Below, in pieces: positions 51,483-58,987 of a stretch of DNA of 58,987 bases. Position numbers and translations under genes: made by a program. The DNA lies in assembly GCA_947169685.1 (NCBI GenBank), contig CAMVQS010000007.1, positions 1 to 58,987 of the forward strand. Direction: 5' to 3'. This DNA comes from an uncultured Prevotella sp. (lineage in GTDB: Bacteria; Bacteroidota; Bacteroidia; Bacteroidales; Bacteroidaceae). The notes under the pieces were generated by a model, which was not told the origin of the DNA, searched no databases, and worked only from the letters and a program-made list of their open reading frames with translations. Each line of letters opens with the position of its first letter. The first letter of the stretch is position 1.

Positions 51483-52667
51483 ATGAAATACAAGCGAATA
51501 AGAAAATGGCATAAGCTCCTGAAGGTCATGCGCACCATGCGTGGTCTGATCAGGAAAATGATGAGTTGGCCGAGGCGTTACATCAAGCGTCTCGACACGT
51601 ACATCATCCGAAAGTTCATCGGTACTTATGTCTATTCCATCCTTCTCATCATCTCCATTTCCATTGTCTTCGACATCAACGAGAACCTGGCAAAGTTCAC
51701 CACGAACCATGCACCGCTGAAGGCTATCGTCTTCGACTACTATGCCAACTTCGTGCCGTACTTCGCTAACCTGTTCTCGCCGCTGTTCGTCTTCATTGCC
51801 GTTATCTTCTTCACCTCGAAACTGGCAGGAAACTCCGAGATTATCGCCATGCTGGCGTGTGGGACAGGCTTCAAACGACTGCTTCGCCCCTACCTCATAT
51901 CGGCTGCACTCATTGCTGCACTCAACTTCTACCTGGGTTCCTATGTCATCCCGCATGGCACCATTATACGCCAGAACTTTGAGTCACTCTACAAGAACAA
52001 CAAAAAGAACACTTCGGCCATCAACGTACAGCTACAGGTGGCGCCAGGTGTCATCGCCTTTATGTCACAATATGACGACATTACCAAGACTGGCTACGGG
52101 TTCACGCTCGACAAGTTCGAAAACAAGAAACTCATCAGCACCCTGTCGGCCAATATCGTGCAGTACGATACCATCAGCGACTCGCGCTACCACTGGACAG
52201 TACATAACTATAAGATTCGTACGCTGACGGGTATGCGCGAGAAGATTACCTCCGGAATGAAGCTCGACACCGTCATCATGATGGAGCCCATGGACCTCGT
52301 GTTCTCCAAGGGACAGCAGGAGACGCTCACCTCACCGGAGCTGCGCCGTTACATCTCGAAACAGCAGGAACGCGGTTCACAGAACGTGGTACAGTATGAG
52401 GTGGAGTATCACAAGCGCATAGCCACCTCCTTTGCCTCGTTCATCCTTACCATCATCGGAGCATCGCTCTCCTCACGAAAGCGCAAGGGTGGTATGGGTA
52501 TGTATCTGGGTATCGGACTGGCCCTTTCCTTCTCGTACATCCTGCTGCAGACCATCAGCGCCACGTTTGCCATTCAGGCCAACACACCGGCGATGCTTGC
52601 AGCGTGGATTCCAAACATTCTATATTCAATCATAGCATATTTTTGCTACAGACACGCCCCCAACTAA
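51483..52667 (+). CDS. LptF/LptG-family LPS export permease
   Basis: 394 residues. Membrane segments near residues 47-65 (YVYSILLIISISIVFD), 85-120 and 125-150, a periplasmic domain, and three C-terminal segments (ATSFASFILTIIGASLSSRK, MYLGIGLALSFSYILLQTI, LAAWIPNILYSIIAYF). This is the YjgP/YjgQ layout: the permease takes LPS from the inner membrane with LptB. The motif KRLDTYIIRKFIGTY after a basic tail of about 35 residues is the usual N-terminus, so a later start is possible. Its stop is followed directly by the ATG of the DEAD helicase. Confidence 0.88.
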   Translation: MKYKRIRKWHKLLKVMRTMRGLIRKMMSWPRRYIKRLDTYIIRKFIGTYVYSILLIISISIVFDINENLAKFTTNHAPLKAIVFDYYANFVPYFANLFSPLFVFIAVIFFTSKLAGNSEIIAMLACGTGFKRLLRPYLISAALIAALNFYLGSYVIPHGTIIRQNFESLYKNNKKNTSAINVQLQVAPGVIAFMSQYDDITKTGYGFTLDKFENKKLISTLSANIVQYDTISDSRYHWTVHNYKIRTLTGMREKITSGMKLDTVIMMEPMDLVFSKGQQETLTSPELRRYISKQQERGSQNVVQYEVEYHKRIATSFASFILTIIGASLSSRKRKGGMGMYLGIGLALSFSYILLQTISATFAIQANTPAMLAAWIPNILYSIIAYFCYRHAPN

Positions 52668-53912
<1,245 letters not shown>

Positions 53913-53969
53913 GTTTTTGCACCTTTGTCCGCATGAATACACAAAACGCGAAAAGTGTGCAGAAAAAAG

Positions 53970-53989
53970 CCTCCCCTAAACAGGGGAGG
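53970..53989 (+). terminator. Terminator after the DEAD helicase gene
   Basis: CCTCCCCT-AAAC-AGGGGAGG, 8-bp stem, followed by TTCTTT, and by A6 on the opposite side. It could also end the HU-like gene transcript on the minus strand. Confidence 0.7.
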
Positions 53990-53999
53990 TTCTTTGGTG

Positions 54000-54041
54000 A
54001 AAGGGGGAGCACTCCCCCCTTTCGTCCCCCTTTTGGGGGAC
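54000..54041. repeat. Two further GC-rich hairpins
   Basis: AAAGGGGGAG-CA-CTCCCCCCTTT (one bulged C) and GTCCCCC-TTTT-GGGGGAC (perfect 7-bp stem) follow the terminator hairpin directly, ending 15 nt before the HU-like gene stop. Together with the terminator they form three G/C-block hairpins in 72 nt; a scattered palindromic repeat is likely. Confidence 0.6.
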
Positions 54042-54056
54042 TACAGGGGGCTGCCT

Positions 54057-54572
54057 TTACGGTGTTGGCTCCACCCACTGGTCCACGGGCGTGTAGCGCT
54101 GCGTGCGCTTCACCTTGCCGTCCACGGTGGTCTTCGTAATCTCCACCACGCTGCGGGGCTTCAGCTGCACCTTCTCCTTGAAGGCCCTCGAGGTGATGCG
54201 GTCCAGCTCATCGCCCTCAGGCGTGTAGCGGATGTGCACACCAACGATGTTCTCTGCCACGTCGAAGTCCTCGACCGTGTCGGCGCCCTCCTTCTTGTTC
54301 TCCAGCGTCGGGAAGAACGTGCCCAGGCCGTCCAGCTTCACCGCCACGCCCTGGCCCACCAGCTCCGGCACGCAGGTGGCGAGCTTGCGCAGGATGCCCT
54401 CCACGATGTCGATGGTCCACACGCTGCCGTGCTGTGCGATGTGCTCCGACAGTCCTCGCGTGTTCAGCGTTGAGGTGCGCACGGCACGACCGTAGTACTT
54501 GCCGTAGTAGTCCGACTTCTGGTTGGTGTTTCGCACGAGATCCACGTGCATTTCAATCTTGTTTGTTGCCAT
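54057..54572 (-). CDS. HU-like DNA-binding protein (HU-HIG type)
   Basis: 171 residues. The HU fold is seen in SEHIAQHGSVWTIDIVEGIL (helices) and VKLDGLGTFFPTLE (strands); the C-terminal part (GVHIRYTPEGDELDRITSRA) replaces the DNA-binding arms of true HU. It resembles the HU-HIG family of Bacteroidota, commonly found near VirE-like genes, as here. It should bind DNA as a dimer; whether it is structural or regulatory is unknown. Divergent from the other genes of the module, with a good promoter upstream. Confidence 0.82.
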   Translation of the reverse strand: MATNKIEMHVDLVRNTNQKSDYYGKYYGRAVRTSTLNTRGLSEHIAQHGSVWTIDIVEGILRKLATCVPELVGQGVAVKLDGLGTFFPTLENKKEGADTVEDFDVAENIVGVHIRYTPEGDELDRITSRAFKEKVQLKPRSVVEITKTTVDGKVKRTQRYTPVDQWVEPTP

Positions 54573-54641
54573 GATGTTAGAAAATTAAAGGGTTAATAAT
54601 ACGGTTAATGAAAAGATTGTTGTCAGCTTTCTAAGACACTA

Positions 54642-54673
54642 CAAAGATACAAAAAATATCTGATACTACCAAA
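54642..54673 (-). promoter_or_regulatory. Promoter for the HU-like gene
   Basis: TTTG (54673-54670), 20 nt, TATCTTTG (54649-54642) on the minus strand; the leader to the ATG is about 65 nt. Confidence 0.75.
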
Positions 54674-54733
54674 CTTTTAACCAATTATTTTACAAATAAA
54701 AGCACATTTTTGTTAGAGTATTTCTTCACAGAG

Positions 54734-54789
54734 TTTCATGCCATGAAAAGGTAGGTTTCACGTAATGAAAAGGTACGATTCATGGCATG
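54734..54789. promoter_or_regulatory. Repeated TTTCA-N5-TGAAA dyads, operator-like
   Basis: Two 20-nt direct repeats (54734-54753 and 54756-54775) start 22 nt apart; each is TTTCA-N5-TGAAA followed by AGGTA. A third half is TTCATGGCATG (54779-54789), which is also the inverted copy of CATGCCATGAA at 54737-54747. The two-turn spacing suits a repressor or activator dimer on one face of the helix. The region lies upstream of both the HU-like gene and the 55037 gene. Confidence 0.5.
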
Positions 54790-54817
54790 TTTCGATGCGA
54801 TGTATGATATGGGGCGC

Positions 54818-54992
54818 CATTCACAGATTCACAATTCACAGTTTAATTTTTAAGCCCCCTCCGAAAAACTCGCGTGGGGAGTGTTAATATTTATTTATAT
54901 ATATAAATATATGTATATAGATATAGATAAAAATCTATACATGAAGCGGGGTACCCCTTAGAAAAAAACTGTGAATTGTGAATCTGTGAATG
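54818..54992. repeat. Perfect 27-bp inverted repeat with iterated ATTCACA
   Basis: Left arm 54818-54844 and right arm 54966-54992 are exact reverse complements over 27 nt. Each arm is itself ATTCACAG-ATTCACA-ATTCACAG, three near-identical iterons. The arms enclose 121 nt with two GC-rich patches (CCCCCT... and GGGGTACCCC) and an AT-rich tract. The -33 region of the next promoter overlaps the right arm. ATTCACAGATT recurs twice at the end of the window. Confidence 0.75.
54885..54940. other. AT-rich tract inside the inverted repeat
   Basis: About 56 nt of almost pure A/T (TTAATATTTATTTATATATA and further TATA-type steps to TATAGATAAAAATCTATAC). It could melt easily, as in an origin DNA-unwinding element, or simply be noncoding AT-rich sequence. 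Confidence 0.4.
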
Positions 54993-55004
54993 GAAATATT
55001 TTTG

Positions 55005-55012
55005 TACCTTTG
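55005..55012 (+). promoter_or_regulatory. Promoter -7 box for the 55037 gene
   Basis: TACCTTTG, 24 nt before the ATG at 55037. A TCTG/TGTG sequence in the right arm of the inverted repeat stands at the -33 position instead of TTTG. This argues against the earlier in-frame ATG at 54971. Confidence 0.6.
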
Positions 55013-55036
55013 CAGGCATCAAGAATATCTGTGCTT

Positions 55037-55693
55037 ATGAAATCGAAATTACTGAAGTTGGATGCTCCCTACAACGTCATCTACGCTGGGGGCAAGGTGG
55101 GCAGACATATTGCCACGCTAATGGTATGGAACGACGATGAGGAGGATGCAGGTCTTATTACGGACAGCGCCTCGTATCCTGTTATCGACGAGGGCGAGGA
55201 GTTTCCTGCCGGTACCCTCTGCGACAATGCGGAGTTGCACGACTGTCGCGTCATCTGTCCTCCAGGCGGCACGAACCTCTATTGGGTGGCGAAGATGATT
55301 GAATACGATTTCCAACAGTTGGAACCCGCAGGAGCAGAATACATTCTGGAACGCATGAAGCTGCTGAACTGCATGATTGCGATGCCTACGGAGAAGGACA
55401 AGGAAACGGGCGAGGAGGTAAATAAGATAAACTTCGATGTAACGCTTTATATCATGAAGGTGTCGGGTCCAGTTGGCAACGACAACGAGGGTGTGTTCCG
55501 CGTGACGAGCAACCGCTTCGACGGCTTCTACTTCGAGTCCGAGGGTACACCTGAGGAGATACAAAACGACCTTCAATACCAGAGGAGTGCGTATCTGGGG
55601 GCTTTCATCGATAAAATACATAGTATCTCTTTCCACACGACCGACCTCTTCGATGCCAACTGGGTGGAGGAAATGAATAAGAGTCGTTTCTAA
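55037..55693 (+). CDS. Unrecognised protein A of the right-end module
   Basis: 218 residues from the ATG at 55037; the open frame begins at 54971, inside the inverted repeat and before the promoter. I do not recognise a family. No signal peptide or membrane segment. It is acidic overall, with clusters such as WNDDEEDAGL and DEGEEFPAG, two Cys in AELHDCRVICPPGG, and mixed alpha/beta composition. The second gene of the pair follows after 22 nt. Its place between an HU-like protein and a primase/helicase-like protein suggests a role in the same element, perhaps as an accessory or regulatory protein; that is a guess. Confidence 0.7.
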   Translation: MKSKLLKLDAPYNVIYAGGKVGRHIATLMVWNDDEEDAGLITDSASYPVIDEGEEFPAGTLCDNAELHDCRVICPPGGTNLYWVAKMIEYDFQQLEPAGAEYILERMKLLNCMIAMPTEKDKETGEEVNKINFDVTLYIMKVSGPVGNDNEGVFRVTSNRFDGFYFESEGTPEEIQNDLQYQRSAYLGAFIDKIHSISFHTTDLFDANWVEEMNKSRF

Positions 55694-55715
55694 TATATAA
55701 TAAGGTGTGCTGAAA

Positions 55716-56306
55716 ATGGAAACGACGCTGACAGGGATTGAGCCCATACCCGTGGAGTACGTTCTGGGCATAGCACAGACGAAGGCTACTGCTGCGCAGC
55801 GTCGCCCCTACATTGAGCTGATTGAGCGGTGGGGCGACGAGACTGGCCATGCCGACGAAGCCAGCCAGCTGTTGAAGCGCCTGCGCGACGGTCAGGAGAT
55901 TGACGCTCACAACATGCCTCGTGAGTTCATGCCCCGTTTCCGTCAGCCTGAGGTTGCCGAGAAGCTCATCGAGATTGTGCGAAAGATAGATGCCGTCATT
56001 GCCTCGAAACAGGAGAACTGGACGTGGGCACACGTCATGCGCGTCATGGTGGACGAAGGCATCCTCTACAAACCCACCGTCAACCGCTTCGACCAGCTCA
56101 TCTGCTCGATGATTCCTGACAAGGGCCGTGACACCGTGCGCAAGCATGGCGACTACACGTACATCATGGGGCAGGAGGAGTCGTGGTCCTTCTGGGCACA
56201 GGAGTCCTACATCAACCCCACGCTGGCTGCCGAACGATCCATCTGCAACCAGATAGCCCTCGAGTTCGCTCCCGTGCTTACCCGCACCATCCGCGCTGAA
56301 CTCTAA
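55716..56306 (+). CDS. Unrecognised protein B of the right-end module
   Basis: 196 residues from the ATG at 55716 (an ATG at 55707 would add three). Predominantly helical by composition, with charged repeats (EVAEKLIEIVRKIDAVIASK). Trp-rich middle (ENWTWAHVMRVMVDEG; SWSFWAQESYI). No signal peptide, no membrane segment, no recognised domain. The C-terminal part (FDQLICSMIPDKGRDTVRKH) could be a small DNA- or protein-binding helical unit. Its stop codon overlaps the first bases of the stem-loop region that follows. Probably co-transcribed with protein A. Confidence 0.7.
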   Translation: METTLTGIEPIPVEYVLGIAQTKATAAQRRPYIELIERWGDETGHADEASQLLKRLRDGQEIDAHNMPREFMPRFRQPEVAEKLIEIVRKIDAVIASKQENWTWAHVMRVMVDEGILYKPTVNRFDQLICSMIPDKGRDTVRKHGDYTYIMGQEESWSFWAQESYINPTLAAERSICNQIALEFAPVLTRTIRAEL

Positions 56307-56399
56307 AAGTACACAATAGGGTCGGTTCTTGGGTCCCGTTGGTAGCAAGCGGCAAAGCCGAGCGCCGCTGTGTACTTTTTCCCCAAGAATCTGCCGAAC
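56305..56399 (+). ncRNA. Structured intergenic RNA with two competing stems
   Basis: Stem A: AAAAGTACACA (56305-56315) with TGTGTACTTTT (56369-56379), followed by a T, with an inner hairpin AGCGGC/GCCGCT. Stem B: TTCTTGGG (56326-56333) with CCCAAGAA (56382-56389), extendable by TCGG/CCGA across a 4-nt bulge. The arms cross, so the two stems form a pseudoknot or exclude each other. Stem A with its T-run can serve as terminator of the protein A/B unit. Whether B is regulatory is inference. Confidence 0.45.
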
Positions 56400-56508
56400 G
56401 GCTTCCTGATATTTCCATAGTTTTTCCGAGATTTCCCAACTCTTTTCCAACTCATTTCCGACGAGGTGAAAGAGGGCGGAATGCCTTGTTATACATTGTT
56501 TTATTTAG

Positions 56509-56516
56509 TAACTTTG
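56509..56516 (+). promoter_or_regulatory. Promoter -7 box for the VirE-like gene
   Basis: TAACTTTG with CTTG 20 nt upstream (56485-56488), a partial match. The leader to the ATG is about 80 nt. The remaining 100 nt of the gap upstream hold no recognisable feature. Confidence 0.55.
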
Positions 56517-56597
56517 TAGTGCAAAACCTGACGAGAGGCGCCCTCGAAAGGTGTAGCAGAAAGAAAACAGTTACTAATTAAAAACAATTAAAAGACT

Positions 56598-58856
56598 ATG
56601 CCAAATACCACACAGATGGGCATTGCCCAGAACGTCAAAAGCAGCGTGACGAACTGCACACTTGAAATGCTGTATGCCGCTATGGACAGCGACACGACAG
56701 CGAAAATCTGCGCCGACATCGAAGATGCACTGGAGCAGGTGAAACGCGGCGAGATGAGCCGTGAGGACTTCGAGACCTACAAGCGCGACAAGAAGAAAGA
56801 GCTGATGGTCATCACTCCCCACGCCACCTTCGCCAACGGACAGCGCACGGACAAGACTGCCGTGCCTTCCGGACTCTCCATGTACGACGTTGACCACATC
56901 GCCGACCCACGCGGCTACTTCAACACCCTCGTGAGCGACCGCTGCCGCGAGCTCGGCATCGTAATGGCCCACGTCACGCCCTCGACCGAAGGCCTGCGAC
57001 TCATCTTCGAAGTGCCTGAGGGAATGACACTTGCCGAGGCACAGCGATGGATGTCGGAACAGCTGGGCGACTCGAGCTACGACGGTTCCGTGAAGGACCT
57101 GGCACGCTGTTCGTTTATCGTGCCGCGCGCGTACCTTCTCTATATTGACGAGGAGGAACTCTGCAAGGAGCGAAAAGTGGAAAAAGCGGAAGTGTCAGAA
57201 GAGAAGGATGCTCTGTCTGAGCTGAAATCTCAGCCCACACAAACCTCCGACCGCAACCTCCGCATCTTCGACCTCTGTCTGGCAGAAGCAGGACTGAAGC
57301 AGGAGGAAATCGACCAGATGGGAGTCTATAACTGGCACAACACGCTCGTCGCCATACTCAGCGTAGGCATCTGCCGACTGATGACGCAGGAAGAGCTGAA
57401 GGCCGTGATTGCCGTGAAGATGCCCAACTACGCCAAGGAACAGGACTGCCAGCGGCTCGTCAGCGACTTCTACAAGGACTACACCAAGATGAACGCCCCC
57501 ATGAGCCAGCGCCTGCGTGCCATCTACGCCGAGAGCGTAACAGGCGAGAAAGACAAGCCCCTGACGACTGACGACGTACTGGGCGACATCCCACCGCAGC
57601 TGCCCCGTCGTTTGCCCAAGCTGGTGAAACTGCTGCTCTCCAAGGAGCCCGTGGTCTATAAGCCGGCCTGCGCCATGAGCATCTTCCCAGCTCTCGGAGC
57701 CCACCTCGTTGACGTCCATTTCCCCTATGCCGACCACACCTTGCATGAGGCCACCTTCATGACCTGTACAGTAGCTCCTATGTCGTCAGGCAAGTCGTGT
57801 ATCAATCGTGTCTGTGACCCCATCATGGCCGACATCAAGCAGCGCGACGATGAGAACCGCCGCCGAGAGGACGAGTGGAAGGAGGAGTGCCGTTCGATGG
57901 GTGCCAACAAGCAGAAGCCGAAGCGACCTGACGACCTCACCATCCAAATTATGTCCAGCGATCTGACCAATGCCGCTCTTGTTCAGAAACTGCAGGATGC
58001 TCACGGACATTTCCTCTACACCCAGGTGGACGAGGTGGAGCTGTTCGACCAGCTGAAGACCAATGGCCGTTCAGGGCACATAGGCAAAATCTTCCGTCTG
58101 GCTTACGACTGCGGATTCTACGGTCAGGAACGTGTTGGCATACAAAGTGTTACAGGACGTCCACGGTTGCGTTGGAACTGGAATGCAGCCACCACCGTTC
58201 AGCGCAGCCAGCAGTTCTTCCGTCCCATGATAGCCGACGGTACGCTGTCACGCATCTCCTTTTCCACCATCATCACCTATCGCGGTATGCCCATGCCCAT
58301 TCACGGTATCTACGACGAGATGTTCAGCGACTCCCTGAAGCCCTACATCGACCGTCTGAACGCCGCCAACGGCAACATCGACCTGCCTCAGGCACAGCGC
58401 CTTATCATGCGGCTGGATAAGGAAGCCAAGGACACCGCCTGGCTGATGGACGACGAACAGTATGAGCGTCAGGCCTATCGTGGCGTGGTAAGCGCCTGGC
58501 TGCGGGCAATGGTGCTCTACATTGCCGAGGGGCGCTGGTCAAAGGAAATCGAGAACTTCGCCCTGTGGAGCATGAAGTACGACCTGTGGTGCAAGATGCA
58601 CTTCTTCAGCGAACAGCTCCATCAGCAAATGGCTGGCGAGGTAGTACGCATCCGTGGTCCTAAGAACATGCTTGATGAGCTGCCCGATTCCTTCACACGC
58701 GAAGATGCCCAGGCAGTACGCATCCGCGAACGGAAGAAGAACAGCAACCCCAGCCAGATGCTCTGCATGTGGGTGGAACGCGGTTACATCACCCGTGACG
58801 AAGACGGCGTCTATCACAAGACTCCCGCCTACCTCAAGCGTCAGAAAGCAGCCTGA
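56598..58856 (+). CDS. VirE/primase-helicase-like protein (BT4734 and DUF3987 domains)
   Basis: 752 residues. The N-terminal third (about 85-200) matches the BT4734-like/VirE_N domain of archaeo-eukaryotic primase type: MYDVDHIADP carries the hDhD metal motif, then HVTPSTEGLRLIFEVP and VKDLARCSFIVP. A linker (about 200-300) leads to a DUF3987-like P-loop ATPase: APMSSGKSCINRV, where the first Gly of Walker A is Ala, and YTQVDEVELFDQL as Walker B. It should prime and/or unwind DNA for a mobile element; such genes stand beside HU-HIG genes in many Bacteroidota. A 74-bp tandem repeat begins 2 nt after its stop. Confidence 0.82.
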   Translation: MPNTTQMGIAQNVKSSVTNCTLEMLYAAMDSDTTAKICADIEDALEQVKRGEMSREDFETYKRDKKKELMVITPHATFANGQRTDKTAVPSGLSMYDVDHIADPRGYFNTLVSDRCRELGIVMAHVTPSTEGLRLIFEVPEGMTLAEAQRWMSEQLGDSSYDGSVKDLARCSFIVPRAYLLYIDEEELCKERKVEKAEVSEEKDALSELKSQPTQTSDRNLRIFDLCLAEAGLKQEEIDQMGVYNWHNTLVAILSVGICRLMTQEELKAVIAVKMPNYAKEQDCQRLVSDFYKDYTKMNAPMSQRLRAIYAESVTGEKDKPLTTDDVLGDIPPQLPRRLPKLVKLLLSKEPVVYKPACAMSIFPALGAHLVDVHFPYADHTLHEATFMTCTVAPMSSGKSCINRVCDPIMADIKQRDDENRRREDEWKEECRSMGANKQKPKRPDDLTIQIMSSDLTNAALVQKLQDAHGHFLYTQVDEVELFDQLKTNGRSGHIGKIFRLAYDCGFYGQERVGIQSVTGRPRLRWNWNAATTVQRSQQFFRPMIADGTLSRISFSTIITYRGMPMPIHGIYDEMFSDSLKPYIDRLNAANGNIDLPQAQRLIMRLDKEAKDTAWLMDDEQYERQAYRGVVSAWLRAMVLYIAEGRWSKEIENFALWSMKYDLWCKMHFFSEQLHQQMAGEVVRIRGPKNMLDELPDSFTREDAQAVRIRERKKNSNPSQMLCMWVERGYITRDEDGVYHKTPAYLKRQKAA

Positions 58857-58858
58857 AC

Positions 58859-58987
58859 CATTCACAGATTGACTTTCAGTCGTTCTGCTCTTCGCTCAGC
58901 AAAGCTCAAACAAGTTTGTCTTTGCCTTCGCTCATTCACAGATTGACTTTCAGTCGTTCTGCTCTTCGCTCAGCAAAGCTCAAACAA
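58859..58987 (+). repeat. 74-bp tandem repeat, truncated by the window
   Basis: Copy 1 is 58859-58932; copy 2 begins at 58933 and runs off the end with 55 nt visible, all identical to copy 1. Each starts CATTCACAGATT, as in the inverted repeat 4 kb upstream. The unit contains a bulged hairpin (GCAAAG at 58899-58904 with CTTTGC at 58920-58925, inner AAAC/GTTT) and a small GACT/AGTC stem. The total copy number cannot be seen. Confidence 0.85.

Noticed and set aside
53970..54041. Attachment site or transposon end at the GC-rich hairpins
   Set aside because: No flanking target duplication or integrase gene is seen; three palindromes in a row fit terminators or scattered repeats better.
54971..55036. 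Start of protein A at the first in-frame ATG (54971)
   Set aside because: That ATG is inside the inverted repeat and upstream of the TACCTTTG promoter box, so the transcript would not contain it.
56339..56581. An 80-residue open frame between protein B and the VirE-like gene
   Set aside because: It spans the structured RNA and the -7 box at 56509, its composition is unlike a globular protein, and no start signal is seen.
58859..58987. CRISPR array
   Set aside because: The repeated unit is 74 bp with no alternating spacers; it is a plain tandem repeat, and no cas genes are present in the window.

Overview
This window looks like a chromosomal segment of a Bacteroidota bacterium, most likely Prevotella or a close relative. 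The evidence is the many -7 boxes of the TAnnTTTG type, several with a TTTG box 19-20 nt upstream, the general lack of Shine-Dalgarno sequences, a short (290 aa) primary sigma factor, DUF4827 and DUF5686 proteins, and a mannan operon built on mannobiose 2-epimerase plus mannosylglucose phosphorylase. Species assignment is inference.

Left part (1-12.6 kb): a partial glycogen branching enzyme lies behind a YhcH-family protein and a 15-repeat MORN protein. Then come KdsB (LPS Kdo activation), a short J-domain protein, a periplasmic 5'-nucleotidase paired with NudC, a nitrilase-family amidase, a MORN/GH25 lysozyme-like fusion, a PafA-type alkaline phosphatase and an AsmA-like protein.

Mannan region (12.6-20.3 kb, minus strand): a five-gene operon (CE7 esterase, GH26 mannanase, GH130 mannosylglucose phosphorylase, GPH-family transporter, cellobiose/mannobiose 2-epimerase) forms a complete route from mannan to mannose-1-phosphate and glucose. 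A GH5 mannanase lies just upstream but is separated by a perfect 12-bp stem-loop terminator followed by a fresh promoter, and it sits directly behind two tandem deoxynucleoside kinases.

Central housekeeping (20.3-53.9 kb): MutT-like Nudix, GlmM, DUF4827 lipoprotein, NrnA-like DHH phosphoesterase, a sugar nucleotidyltransferase, a TMEM43-family protein, tRNA-Ser and tRNA-Glu, phosphoglucomutase, two paralogous TPR proteins behind gyrA, the primary sigma factor, a DUF5686-type outer-membrane protein coupled to an AddA/AddB-like helicase-nuclease pair, an MFS permease/PanB/HAD operon, TrmN6, and a tightly packed lon-tgt-lptF/G-DEAD helicase operon. The gyrA reading frame encodes Ser-Pro where the catalytic Tyr is expected.

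Right end (53.9-59.0 kb): this differs from the rest. GC-rich hairpins mark its left edge. It holds a divergent HU-like protein, a regulatory region with repeated TTTCA-N5-TGAAA dyads, a perfect 27-bp inverted repeat made of ATTCACA iterations around an AT-rich core, two unrecognised genes, an intergenic RNA with two mutually exclusive stems, a VirE/primase-helicase-like protein (BT4734-type N-terminus plus DUF3987-like ATPase), and a 74-bp tandem repeat that begins 2 nt after its stop codon and runs off the window. I regard this as a candidate mobile or replicative module and the least explained part of the window.
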